Part shown: positions 1-8,135 of the stretch, piece by piece
Layout of the letters: the number at the start of each line of letters is the position of its first letter
How positions within the stretch are numbered: position 1 is the first letter of the stretch
NCBI GenBank assembly: GCA_021821085.1
Contig: JAKACV010000025.1
Coordinates: 1-36,197, forward strand
Reading direction: 5' to 3'
Origin: Bacillota bacterium
GTDB lineage: Bacteria; Bacillota; Bacilli; Alicyclobacillales; SLC66
Length of the DNA: 36,197 bases
The notes under the pieces: generated by a model
Database searches by the model: none
The model's input: the letters and a program-made list of their open reading frames with translations, nothing else
What the model was told of the DNA's origin: nothing
Program-made: the position numbers and the translations under genes

Positions 1-38
1 TGCGCCGCAGAGTTCTCGACCCTTTTTGAACAATCTCT
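1..38 (+). repeat. Left copy of terminal inverted repeat
   Basis: Bases 1-33 are the exact reverse complement of 36077-36109. The match continues for about five more bases with one mismatch and then ends. The shared end sequence contains TTTTTGAACAA. Both copies point outward from the window, so the unique 36 kb lies between two inverted copies of one repeat. Read on the plus strand, the first 51 bases would encode a short C-terminal tail ending in TAA, but no protein can be named. A transposable element end or other dispersed repeat is the likely source (inference). Confidence 0.75.
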
Positions 39-52
39 TATAGGTGAATAAA

Positions 53-1768
53 TTAAATCTGGAACTGCATAGACTCCTTGTTGAGTTGTTGTGCATGCTC
101 CGAGAGAGAAATACTAGCAGCTGCGATCTCCTCTGTCGCAGCTGTCTGTTGTTCGGCGGTGGATGTAACATTTGTAATATCGCTGGCAACTTGCTCAGAT
201 AGCTCAGCAACCAGTTTTGCTGCATCGCGTAGCGCATCTGAATGGAATGTCATTTCCTTTGCCGAGGCAGAAACTTCCTCAATACGGGTAGAAACGTCTT
301 GAACGGATGTCTCGATCTCACCAAAAATCCCACTTACCTGTTCTATCACACGACTTCCCTCATGTACCTGTTCCTTGTCTTCTCTCGCTGCAATAACGGA
401 TGTTTTTGTCTCTTTTTGAATATCCTGGATTAGCCGGCCGATGTCAGCAGAAGCATCACGGGACTTCTCGGCAAGTTTACGCACTTCATCTGCAACGACT
501 GCAAAACCGCGTCCATGCTCCCCAGCCCGCGCCGCTTCGATTGCAGCGTTTAATGCCAGGAGATTCGTCTGTTCTGCAATGTCATTAATAAGCTCGATAA
601 TCTCTCCAATTTGTCGAGAGCGACTGTCGAGGCGTTCGATGCGTTCTTGATTTAGATCGACATGTTCTGCAATGCGTTGCATTTGCTGAAGTGCACTTGC
701 AACGGCCTCATTGCCGTTATTCTTATGTAGAACTAATTGCTTTGTTAGTTCAACTGTTGCTCCGGAATGAGTGGATACTAAGTTGATCGCTTGTAATGTT
801 TCTTCAAGAATGCCTTCAATGGTTTCGATTTGTAGCCGTTGCTGTTCAGCCGCTTCAGATACTTGATAAGCGTATTCGGCTAGATTGGTTGAAGAGGAGG
901 CAACTTCTTCAGTCGTTGCATTTAATTCCTGCGATGTGGCTGCGAGTTCACCGGCTGCCCCTTGGATTTGATGTACGAGTGCGGCAACCGCTGTTTGCAT
1001 ATGGGCAAAAGCATTGGTTAGTTGTCCTATTTCATCCTTGGACCGTCGTCCATCTATTGTCTGTTTGAAGTTACCCATCGCCATGCCTTTTGCCAAGACC
1101 ACAATCACCTGAAGTTTTTTAATGACTCCTGATGTGAGATAGAGTTGGATGAAGATCGCAAGAATAATAGCGATGATGGTTCCGATGAGATTGACTGTGT
1201 GTGCATATACAATGTCATTCTGAAAAGCCATCTCTTCCATGTTGTGTCTTGATTGGATTGATTTAGTAAATTTATTGAGTGATTCAATGGTTGGCGTTAA
1301 CGGAACTTTGACGAAGTTTTCTTGCGCTTGTAGTCGAATTTGACCGGTATCCACAGCCGTCATGGTTTGATAGTTATTCATTAAATATTGGGACCAATTT
1401 TGATTAAAGGTCTCTAAGTCTGATTTGAATTGAGGACGAAAGGATGAAGAGTTGGAATTGACTTCGTTCATCAATTGTTGTGTGAGGGATTTCACAGAGT
1501 TGAGGTCTGCCTGATATGCATTCATATAATGTTGCTGTAAATTGGAGGCAGACATAAGATAACGGGCACCCTGTGAATCGGTTGTACGCACCATCGTGTC
1601 GAGTGATTGAACGGTGGTGAGTAACTGATCATTGCTATCTAGAATGTGAAGTGCTTGATTTTCTGAAGCACTATAGAGGCTTGACGATATGATAATGGTA
1701 ATCACATAAATAGCACTACCAAGCATCGTGCCTGTTACAAATTTAGAACGTATACTGCCCAAAGCCAT
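53..1768 (-). CDS. Methyl-accepting chemotaxis protein
   Basis: This is a transmembrane chemoreceptor of 571 residues that would signal to the CheA/CheW array. A first membrane helix lies near residues 10-32. A helical extracytoplasmic sensor of about 150 residues follows, then a second membrane helix rich in Ile and Leu (about 190-215), then a HAMP segment. The cytoplasmic coiled coil carries the invariant hairpin-tip motif ([16 protein letters not shown]). The ligand cannot be predicted. An in-frame TTG lies 15 bases upstream (1783), but GGGGTG sits correctly spaced before the ATG at 1768, so that start is preferred. No che genes are nearby, so this is an orphan receptor. The gene ends about 15 bases from the left terminal repeat. 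Confidence 0.95.
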   Translation of the reverse strand: MALGSIRSKFVTGTMLGSAIYVITIIISSSLYSASENQALHILDSNDQLLTTVQSLDTMVRTTDSQGARYLMSASNLQQHYMNAYQADLNSVKSLTQQLMNEVNSNSSSFRPQFKSDLETFNQNWSQYLMNNYQTMTAVDTGQIRLQAQENFVKVPLTPTIESLNKFTKSIQSRHNMEEMAFQNDIVYAHTVNLIGTIIAIILAIFIQLYLTSGVIKKLQVIVVLAKGMAMGNFKQTIDGRRSKDEIGQLTNAFAHMQTAVAALVHQIQGAAGELAATSQELNATTEEVASSSTNLAEYAYQVSEAAEQQRLQIETIEGILEETLQAINLVSTHSGATVELTKQLVLHKNNGNEAVASALQQMQRIAEHVDLNQERIERLDSRSRQIGEIIELINDIAEQTNLLALNAAIEAARAGEHGRGFAVVADEVRKLAEKSRDASADIGRLIQDIQKETKTSVIAAREDKEQVHEGSRVIEQVSGIFGEIETSVQDVSTRIEEVSASAKEMTFHSDALRDAAKLVAELSEQVASDITNVTSTAEQQTAATEEIAAASISLSEHAQQLNKESMQFQI

Positions 1769-1874
1769 GAACACCCCATTCAATATGATCTATTTACATG
1801 AAATCTATGGATAGTATATATTCGCGGTCCGTATGTGTATATCCTGCAATGGGATGAAAAATATACCGGAAATA

Positions 1875-1920
1875 AATGAAAGAGCCAAGATGTCGATCAG
1901 AAATTGTCATCTCGGCTTCT
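1875..1920 (-). terminator. Probable intrinsic terminator after the L,D-transpeptidase gene
   Basis: Bases 1883-1892 and 1908-1917 form a 10 bp stem (AGCCGAGATG with CATCTTGGCT on the minus strand, one G-T pair). Reading minus, the stem is followed by a T-rich stretch (CTTTCATTTATTT). It lies 20 bases past the stop of the upstream minus-strand gene. Confidence 0.65.
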
Positions 1921-1936
1921 GTGAGGAAATGAGTGC

Positions 1937-2743
1937 TTACCCAGCTGGCCCTGAATCGACTGTTACAATCGTCCCGATGGGTACACGTTCAAATACTTGT
2001 TTTGCTACGGAAGGAGGAAGTTCGACACAGCCTACGCTTTGTGGAAATCCATAATGTTGTCGAACGAATCCATGGACCGCATCTCCTCCATCAAAGTAAT
2101 TGATCCATGGAATACCTGGATCAACGTAGTACGTACCGTTTGGGTTTTGACCCCGCATGGTTTGAGATGTGTATTTCAAATAAATTGGAAATGAACCGAT
2201 GGGGGTTCGTGCACCTGCAATTCCAGTGTTGCATAGACTCGATAAAACGAGTTGATTGCCCTGATACAGATATAAACGTTCCGGAATGGTTTCTTTAACG
2301 ATGATATGATATGGGCCAGAAGTCTTCGAACGTTGACCAGTAGCGACAGAATGTGCTATCAATTGCTGTAACGCAGGCGTGGCGATGCCACTGGTTGCGA
2401 GATGATGGTCAAATTGAAAAGTCATGACCGCCCCTTCTGTGTATACGCCAAAATAACTAGTGATTTTTGGATAGGAATAGTCATGAAGCAACTGCAGATT
2501 TTTCTGTAGATGTAGGACTGCTTGAGACTGACTATTTAATGATAAGGTTACAGGTTTTGGTTGATAGGTTGGTTTTGGGGTTGTTTTAGTTGTCGATTGC
2601 TCTGTTGATTTTGTCTTTGTAGGAGTGGGGGCAGTTGGAGGATTCGATCCAGTACGAGAGGATGCTGCGACAGAGTTCGCTTGACAGCCGGAGAGTGAAA
2701 GTCCACATAGAATGATGGCGAATGACCATTTGCGCAGGTCCAT
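1937..2743 (-). CDS. L,D-transpeptidase (YkuD) lipoprotein with peptidoglycan-binding domain
   Basis: This is a predicted envelope enzyme that makes 3-3 peptidoglycan cross-links or attaches proteins to peptide stems. The chosen ATG at 2743 is preceded by AAGGGGGA; the reading frame is open 11 codons further upstream without a better site. The 268-residue product starts with a lipoprotein signal ending in the lipobox LSGC. A Thr/Pro/Lys-rich linker follows, then a peptidoglycan-binding repeat (about residues 70-130), then the YkuD domain. Catalytic residues are visible as HGF and, about 14 residues later, SVGC with the nucleophilic cysteine. The usual Arg or His after the Cys motif reads as Glu here (SVGCVEL). 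The neighbouring gene encodes a glycan polymerase, so the two probably serve wall or cortex synthesis. Confidence 0.92.
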   Translation of the reverse strand: MDLRKWSFAIILCGLSLSGCQANSVAASSRTGSNPPTAPTPTKTKSTEQSTTKTTPKPTYQPKPVTLSLNSQSQAVLHLQKNLQLLHDYSYPKITSYFGVYTEGAVMTFQFDHHLATSGIATPALQQLIAHSVATGQRSKTSGPYHIIVKETIPERLYLYQGNQLVLSSLCNTGIAGARTPIGSFPIYLKYTSQTMRGQNPNGTYYVDPGIPWINYFDGGDAVHGFVRQHYGFPQSVGCVELPPSVAKQVFERVPIGTIVTVDSGPAG

Positions 2744-2892
2744 TGAGAGTATCCCCCTTAGAAAGCTTTCGCACATGCTGAACTACATCATTAGACGTTG
2801 TAATCGTTTATGAAGTAGCAGCCCCGTCTCTATGAATAATGAAGAGTACGGGAAAGTATGCAGGGGAATTTTGAGCTCTTATTGGCTGTAGG

Positions 2893-3600
2893 CTATGATG
2901 TCGAAATGAAGTGCAGTGGAGCTACATCGATTTGATGCGCCTGTTTCAACGTAATGAATCCGGCACTCACCATGCTCTTCAGCACTTCCCATTGTCGTGT
3001 TTTTGCAAGTGACAAATGGTGAATGGGATCGTATAGACTCGGGGCTTGTGGTAGTCCCGCTAAAATCGCACACTGTGCTTGCGTCAAATTAGATATGGAA
3101 CGATTAAAATAAACCTTTGCCGCTTGACCAACTCCATACGCTCCGTGACCAAGATATACTTCATTCAAATAGAGTGCCAAGACTTGGTTTTTACTTAAAT
3201 CACGACTGATCATGATCGCAAGGGCGATTTGTTTCAATTTTCTAGGAATTGTTTTACGATCTGTAAGAAACATATCTTTCACAAGTTGTTCAGTGATCGT
3301 ACTTCCCCCTTGAACGAGACGGCCTTGAACGAGGTCCACGAACATTGCACGAAGTATGCCTTCGATATCAATGCCATGGTTGTGATAGAAGCCGCGATCT
3401 TCTGTCGCAATGAGCGCTTGTTGTAAAAACAGGGGGATTTTAGATAGTTGCACATATCCTCCATGTGCATTTGCACGCGTTTGCACACGTTGTACGAGAA
3501 CTGATGGCATATCAGGATTCCACACAGATTTTATGTAAAGTCCGCTAGCCACAGTAATAAGTGCGAGAAGTGCGATCAAAGTCACCATGATTCTTCTCAT
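2893..3600 (-). CDS. Monofunctional peptidoglycan glycosyltransferase (GT51)
   Basis: This enzyme would polymerise lipid II into glycan strands at the outer face of the membrane. The 235-residue protein has one N-terminal membrane anchor (about residues 4-24) followed directly by the GT51 domain. All five family motifs are present: EDRGFYHNHGID with the catalytic Glu, GGSTITEQL, a RKLKQIALAI segment, the LYLNEVYLGHGAYG region with the second catalytic Glu, and AGLPQAPS. The protein ends after this domain, so it has no penicillin-binding transpeptidase part, unlike class A PBPs. The second motif carries Glu where most relatives have the first Gln of QQL. The start is well supported by GGAGGAAG upstream. 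It lies 27 bases after the Spo0E-like gene, so cotranscription is likely. Confidence 0.93.
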   Translation of the reverse strand: MRRIMVTLIALLALITVASGLYIKSVWNPDMPSVLVQRVQTRANAHGGYVQLSKIPLFLQQALIATEDRGFYHNHGIDIEGILRAMFVDLVQGRLVQGGSTITEQLVKDMFLTDRKTIPRKLKQIALAIMISRDLSKNQVLALYLNEVYLGHGAYGVGQAAKVYFNRSISNLTQAQCAILAGLPQAPSLYDPIHHLSLAKTRQWEVLKSMVSAGFITLKQAHQIDVAPLHFISTS

Positions 3601-3626
3601 GCAAGCTTCCTCCTGGTATCGCTAGC

Positions 3627-3899
3627 CTATCCCTGTGAAGGTGGGGAGTCTTCATTCATTTGACGCCCTTTTTGATGCTTTCGCATTTCTGCTAGTACAA
3701 GTCGATCAAGCTGTGCCGACAGTTGAATCATGACTGGATCGTGCAAATTGCCATGTTGCGCAAATTGTTGCGCCATCTTTTTGCGTACGTCCCACATTTC
3801 ATATGTTTGTTGATTCGTTTTGTGCGGTTTCTTACCTTTTTCATCACAAGGGTCGATGTCTTTCGTGTCATAAGTCAATGTCTCGCCACCCAGGAACAT
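3627..3899 (-). CDS. Spo0E-like aspartyl-phosphate phosphatase
   Basis: Spo0E-family proteins are small helical phosphatases that remove phosphate from Spo0A~P or other response regulators and so delay sporulation. Residues 35-75 fit the family pattern. The first helix ends in an HGNLHDP turn and the second carries the signature Ser-x-x-Leu-Asp (LSAQLD), followed by a basic Arg/Lys segment. The N-terminal 30 residues are extra and unrecognised. Only a weak AAAGG lies upstream of the ATG at 3899, so the true start could be later, although no better site is visible. The gene directly precedes the GT51 glycosyltransferase gene. The family call rests on a short motif in a 90-residue protein. Confidence 0.7.
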   Translation of the reverse strand: MFLGGETLTYDTKDIDPCDEKGKKPHKTNQQTYEMWDVRKKMAQQFAQHGNLHDPVMIQLSAQLDRLVLAEMRKHQKGRQMNEDSPPSQG

Positions 3900-3919
3900 A
3901 AGTTGAAGCCTTTCGCTTA

Positions 3920-3970
3920 GCGTGTCTGCAAAGAGAATGAACTAATCATGTCATCCCAATACAGACACGC
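3920..3970. repeat. 9 bp inverted repeat between spo0E-like and bacilliredoxin genes
   Basis: GCGTGTCTG at 3920-3928 is exactly mirrored by CAGACACGC at 3962-3970, with a 33-base loop. It lies between two minus-strand genes, 20 bases past the bacilliredoxin stop and just upstream of the spo0E-like start. There is no T-run, so an operator or a weak terminator are both possible. Confidence 0.4.
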
Positions 3971-3990
3971 AAAGTAGATGAGGATCCAGT

Positions 3991-4422
3991 CTAGGCAAAA
4001 TACGTTTCAAACGCAGTGATTAACTGCTGCGTGACATCCTCTACAGAATGGCCTTCAATCTGATGGCGCTGAAGTAGGTACAGAAATTCTCCATCCTTCA
4101 TGAAACCAATCGATGGAGAGGAAGGGGCGTGATTTTTAAAGTAGGTGCGTACCTTTTTAGTTGCATCTATATCTTGACCTGCAAAGACCGTGACCAAATG
4201 ATCAGGTCGAGGTCCCTTATCTAAAGCAATTGCTACTGCAGGACGCGCGATACCTGCGGCACAACCGCAGATTGAGTTCACTACGATGAGAGTTGTTCCG
4301 TTTGTCTGTTCGATTGCTGCAACAACATCATCAGGTGTGCGTAATTCCTGAAAGCCAATCTGAGTGAGTTCTTCGCGCATCGGTTGAATAATTTCTAGGA
4401 AAATCGGAGAATCATATGCCAA
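3991..4422 (-). CDS. Bacilliredoxin of the BrxA/BrxB (YphP/YqiW) family
   Basis: Bacilliredoxins remove bacillithiol from oxidised protein cysteines in the cytoplasm during thiol stress. The 143-residue protein has the full family length and the diagnostic CGC active site (NSICGCAAGIARPA, about residues 50-63). The nearby ARPA segment and the C-terminal H-x-IEGH motif are also typical. The start is TTG at 4422, seven bases after a strong GGGAGGT. It implies that the host makes bacillithiol. I cannot tell whether it is the BrxA or BrxB paralogue. An extended -10 promoter lies just upstream, so the gene is probably transcribed alone. Confidence 0.93.
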   Translation of the reverse strand: MAYDSPIFLEIIQPMREELTQIGFQELRTPDDVVAAIEQTNGTTLIVVNSICGCAAGIARPAVAIALDKGPRPDHLVTVFAGQDIDATKKVRTYFKNHAPSSPSIGFMKDGEFLYLLQRHQIEGHSVEDVTQQLITAFETYFA

Positions 4423-4453
4423 CTGGAATACCTCCCAATATGTTATTGGTGTG

Positions 4454-4462
4454 ATTATAGCA
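4454..4462 (-). promoter_or_regulatory. Extended -10 promoter for the bacilliredoxin gene
   Basis: Read on the minus strand the sequence is TGCTATAAT, a perfect -10 with the TGn extension. It lies about 32 bases upstream of the TTG start. No good -35 is visible at 17-18 bp, as is usual for extended -10 promoters. The rest of the 380-base divergent gap (4423-4802) shows no gene. Confidence 0.6.
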
Positions 4463-4802
4463 TATTGGAGCAGGTCAGTTTGGATTCAGACCTAGTGGCT
4501 ACAGAGATTCATCTCTTACTTCTCTTGACGCATGGATGGTTCCATTTGTTCGCTTGCTGCGATTTCTCTGAATGAGTTGCAGCCATCCGAGATGGGAGGT
4601 GTCAGTGGGGGTCACTCAATTGCCTTTGTTTCAGCGATTTCGACAATATGAAAATTGGCGCAGCTAGATCATATCCAGTTGCGCGTTTAGCAGACCATTA
4701 CTATATGAATGTAAACCAGTGTATGATGTTCGAACTGGTGCGCAAATAGCGATTGCACCATATTATAGCATGTATAAAGGAGAGTTGAAGGGGGGATCAT
4801 GC

Positions 4803-5771
4803 GTGGATGAAACCTCCGTGCGATATTTTTTGCGGAAGTCATTTGAAATTAAGTGTACTATGATTCAGCCTGTAAAAGCAGGCGTATACCGTTTGACAAC
4901 AGAGGATGGCCGCGTGTACGGTCTAAAGAAAATGAAGTTTAAAAGGGCGCGATTAGCCTGGATGGATCACGCTTTGGCAGCGATAAAAAGACGAGGTTTT
5001 GCAGCTTATGCTTGGGGACCATGGAGATATCCGTTATCTGCACAGTATCCGTACGTGCTGACGGAGTGGTGCGAAGGAAGCACCGCAGATGCGACTAATT
5101 CGGAAGATTTGCGTTTATGTGCGCGTACTTTAGCAGAGTTCCATCTGGCTGGCGCAACAAAGGATGTTCGCGGTCCTGGCGAATTGGTTACACTTGGAAC
5201 TTGGCAGCAGCGATTTCAATTGGGTCATACATGGCTTGAACAGGCTTGGCGCGAAAAGTGGTCAGTGATGCGAGGGCAATTCATTTTGGCAAAGGAGTAT
5301 CCGCAACTGCGAGAGAGGGCGGAAACGGCTCTTGCGATTTTACGCAAACAACACGATGTTGGGTATAAACGCGTGATGGATGGCGTGCTATGTCATGGAG
5401 ACAGCGGACCTGCAAACTTTATCGTTAAGCAAACAGAAGTGAAAATGATCGATTTTGAAACGCTGCGTATAGATGCCCCGAGCTATGATTTGTTTCGAAT
5501 GATCCGCCTAGCTGGAAAACGAAACGGGTGGAGTGTAGATTCTTTACAGAGTATTTTACATGGGTACGCGGGAGTGCATGCGCTCACATCAGAGGATATT
5601 CAGTTACTGCGCGCATGGCTCACCTATCCTTATAAGGTGTGCAAACTGCTTGGCGAATATGCACATGTAAAAGGTCAACAGCGAACAATGATTGAGGAAA
5701 AAATTGCCCGTGCAATCAAGAAGGAAAGGGAACTGCCGAGCCTATTACAACATTTGATGATGATGCGGTAA
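4803..5771 (+). CDS. CotS-like / aminoglycoside phosphotransferase-fold protein
   Basis: The protein belongs to the phosphotransferase superfamily that includes the spore-coat proteins CotS, CotI and YutH of Bacillus. The Brenner-type catalytic loop reads LCHGDSGPANFIV, about residues 195-207. The metal-binding segment MIDFETLRIDAPSYDL follows about 15 residues later. The Asp/Asn of the loop and the Asp of IDFE are intact, so it may bind nucleotide. The GTG at 4803 has GGGGGG seven bases upstream and gives 322 residues; an open frame extends 28 codons further 5' without a better site. A BtuF-like gene follows after 21 bases, suggesting one transcript. The substrate is unknown; a spore-coat role is inferred from the family only. 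Confidence 0.8.
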   Translation: MDETSVRYFLRKSFEIKCTMIQPVKAGVYRLTTEDGRVYGLKKMKFKRARLAWMDHALAAIKRRGFAAYAWGPWRYPLSAQYPYVLTEWCEGSTADATNSEDLRLCARTLAEFHLAGATKDVRGPGELVTLGTWQQRFQLGHTWLEQAWREKWSVMRGQFILAKEYPQLRERAETALAILRKQHDVGYKRVMDGVLCHGDSGPANFIVKQTEVKMIDFETLRIDAPSYDLFRMIRLAGKRNGWSVDSLQSILHGYAGVHALTSEDIQLLRAWLTYPYKVCKLLGEYAHVKGQQRTMIEEKIARAIKKERELPSLLQHLMMMR

Positions 5772-5792
5772 AGACGGAAAGGTGGTATAAAT

Positions 5793-6917
5793 ATGAAAAA
5801 TTGGATTGACCATCTAGGTAGGTCGCTACAAATTACAGATTCGCCAGAGCGTATGATTTCCTTATGCCCATCTTTAACTGAGACGTTATTTGCATTAGGA
5901 CTTCAAGAACGAGTGGTTGGACGAACAAGATTTTGCATTCATCCTGCCCCGGATGTGTTGCAAAAGCAAAATGTTGGAGGCACAAAGCAGGTTGACTTTG
6001 CGGTGATTGATCGCCTGAATCCAGATCTGATTATTGCAGAGAAGGAGGAAAATACACAGGAGATGATTGCTGTCCTCGAACGAAAATTCCCAGTGTATGT
6101 CGTTGATGTGAAAACAGTTGAGGAGGCTAAGCGGGCAATTCATGATCTCGGGGCGATTACAGGTCGTTTGCAGCAAGCGGAGCGCATCGTCAAAGATGTA
6201 CATGCGCTGTTTGCCCAAGTAAAATCTGCAGCGGCCCGTAAAATGGTGTATTTGATTTGGCAAAAGCCCTATATGGCAGTCGGTAAGGATACATATCTTC
6301 ATTCCCTGCTTACGCATTTTGGGTGGATTAATGGGTGTGCAAATTTGCCTGGACGTTATCCGGAGGTGACGTTAGAGGAGTTGTGCACGATTCAGCCCGA
6401 TGTCCTGTTTTTGTCTTCAGAACCTTATCCGTTTACAGATGAGTATCGAATCGCGTTACAAAAGAAACTGTGCAGGACCAATGTGGTGTTGATCGACGGA
6501 GAAATCTCATGGTATGGGGTACGGATGATACAAGCTGTCGAGGAAATGGAGCGGGTGCGAAGACTGGTTGAGGAGAATGAGGAGCGGTTGCTGCAAGTAG
6601 AACGGTTTGGGAAGCTTGATGAGCATACGCGAGAGAAACTAGAGATTGCTTTAACACACTGGTCACATATGAAAGAGAGTGATGTAGATGATGCAGACCG
6701 ATTTCAAATAGCATTTTACCATTTTATAGATGACTTTACAGAATGGTGGCAGTCTCAATCGAATCTTCCACAAGAGGAGTACGATGCATGTCAATTGCCT
6801 GAAGTGCGTTGGATTTTCGAGCAACTGCCATCCGAACTTAGGATTCCTTTTGAGGGAGAATTGATCGAACTCGTTGAAGGACGGAAGCGAGAGGGGGATC
6901 ATACAGAACAATCTTAG
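5793..6917 (+). CDS. BtuF-like helical-backbone metal-receptor protein without signal peptide
   Basis: Residues 1-265 match the fold of ABC substrate-binding proteins for cobalamin and iron chelates. Visible landmarks are a MISLCPSLTETLFALGL start, a GGTKQVDFAVI segment, LNPDLIIAE, a long central helix and the second-lobe PDVLFLSSEPYPF. The protein begins directly with this domain. It has no hydrophobic signal and no lipobox, so it should be cytoplasmic and cannot act as a normal import receptor. About 110 further residues, acidic and helical with Trp-rich stretches (ALTHWSHMK, DDFTEWWQS), form a C-terminal extension I do not recognise. The start has AAAGGTGG upstream. It is coupled to the kinase-like gene before it and ends at a strong terminator. 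Cobalamin or another corrinoid is the first guess for a ligand. Confidence 0.8.
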   Translation: MKNWIDHLGRSLQITDSPERMISLCPSLTETLFALGLQERVVGRTRFCIHPAPDVLQKQNVGGTKQVDFAVIDRLNPDLIIAEKEENTQEMIAVLERKFPVYVVDVKTVEEAKRAIHDLGAITGRLQQAERIVKDVHALFAQVKSAAARKMVYLIWQKPYMAVGKDTYLHSLLTHFGWINGCANLPGRYPEVTLEELCTIQPDVLFLSSEPYPFTDEYRIALQKKLCRTNVVLIDGEISWYGVRMIQAVEEMERVRRLVEENEERLLQVERFGKLDEHTREKLEIALTHWSHMKESDVDDADRFQIAFYHFIDDFTEWWQSQSNLPQEEYDACQLPEVRWIFEQLPSELRIPFEGELIELVEGRKREGDHTEQS

Positions 6918-6960
6918 AAATAAGGAAGGTTGTCCCAGTGGTGGACGACTTTCCTTATTT
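6918..6960 (+). terminator. Strong intrinsic terminator after the BtuF-like gene
   Basis: Bases 6918-6935 pair with 6943-6960 as a nearly perfect 18 bp stem with a 7-base loop. The descending arm ends in CCTTATTT, followed by more A/T. It begins one base after the stop codon and closes the 4803-6917 transcript. The arms are symmetrical, so it could also act in reverse. Confidence 0.85.
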
Positions 6961-7066
6961 AGCTATCTGACTCACTCAAGATCACAAACTGGATTTGATC
7001 ATAAGGGGATGGGGCAGTTTCATACATTTTAGGGGAGGTCAAAGTAAAAAACAGGGGGGAAGTGAC

Positions 7067-7990
7067 ATGCGGGAATCTCGGTCAAATAGGGTTGCGGTCG
7101 CACTCAGTGGCGGCATTCTGCGTGGAGCTGCTCATATTGGAGTATTGCAAGCATTGCAGAAAATGGGAATTACTCCAGCTGCAATTGCAGGAACTTCGGC
7201 TGGAGGATTAGTGGCGGGACTCTATGGACGAGGCATGTCTACAGATCTATTGGAAGAGGTGACCCGTACATTTAATGGTCGCAAGCTACTCGATGTCTCT
7301 TTGCCCATGGTCGAGGTGTTGACTGCCGCAGCGTTGGTTCCTCTTTATTATCTGCATGTGGTAAAGCGTGTGTCGCATCGCATTCCCCCCGGATTTATTG
7401 TAGGGGCTAAATTTGAAAAATGGCTGCAAAAAGTAGTGGACATCACCCCGACGCGGCATGCCATTCCACACTTTGTCGTAGCGACCGATTTGTTGTCCGG
7501 GAATGCTATTGTATTTTACGATGAATTAGATCGTCCCAAAATATTACCGCGGGTCGAATTTGTGCCCATGTCTGATCCTGTGATCGCCATTCGTTCAAGC
7601 TGCTCCTTGCCAGGTGTACTCCTTCCGCGAAAGTATCATCGACGTTTGCTCGTCGATGGGGCTTTGCGTAATAACTTACCAATTGATATACTCCACCATC
7701 TTGGATTTGAAAAAGTAATTGCCGTAGATTTACACAAATCACAGATGGATGATGAATTTACCGTGTCTTATTTATCTATCTTAGATCGTATGATGGATAT
7801 TATGTTTGATGAATTGATGGAATTGCGAGCAAGTACATATCATCCCTTTGTCATTCGGCCAAATTTAGACGGAATTGGACGGACTTCATGGGAATCTATT
7901 CCATCCGCAATTCGCATTGGGAGAGAAGCTACTGAAGCATTACGTGATGAATTATTAGCATATATCCAGAGTCCAACTGTCAAAAAATAA
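7067..7990 (+). CDS. Patatin-like phospholipase (RssA/YlbK type)
   Basis: This is a predicted serine acyl hydrolase with a Ser-Asp dyad. The N-terminal core shows the oxyanion-hole loop SGGILRGAAHIGVL, then the nucleophile elbow GTSAGG (G-x-S-x-G). The catalytic Asp lies in LLVDGALRNNLPID, about 150 residues further. The chosen ATG at 7067 sits six bases after GGGGGGAAG, giving 307 residues; the frame is open 24 codons upstream but those encode a poor, basic leader. There is no signal peptide, so it is a cytoplasmic or membrane-associated enzyme. The natural lipid substrate is unknown. It seems to be a single-gene unit between the terminator at 6918 and the 145-base gap before the flavoprotein. 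Confidence 0.9.
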   Translation: MRESRSNRVAVALSGGILRGAAHIGVLQALQKMGITPAAIAGTSAGGLVAGLYGRGMSTDLLEEVTRTFNGRKLLDVSLPMVEVLTAAALVPLYYLHVVKRVSHRIPPGFIVGAKFEKWLQKVVDITPTRHAIPHFVVATDLLSGNAIVFYDELDRPKILPRVEFVPMSDPVIAIRSSCSLPGVLLPRKYHRRLLVDGALRNNLPIDILHHLGFEKVIAVDLHKSQMDDEFTVSYLSILDRMMDIMFDELMELRASTYHPFVIRPNLDGIGRTSWESIPSAIRIGREATEALRDELLAYIQSPTVKK

Positions 7991-8135
7991 AGATTTAATA
8001 TGAAAGCGTTTGTTGTTCTAAAAGTAGAGATTTCTCAGTCCCGCGAGTTGGACGTCGTTATTGAGAACATGGTAGACTAGAAATCAAGGCAATAGATCGC
8101 GAATAAGATGTGGATTTGATCGGAGGATTCTTGAT

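Noticed and set aside
4759-4767. CATATTATA as a possible SigK or SigG -10 upstream of the CotS-like gene
   Set aside because: It fits the sporulation-sigma -10 pattern, but no matching -35 lies at the needed distance.
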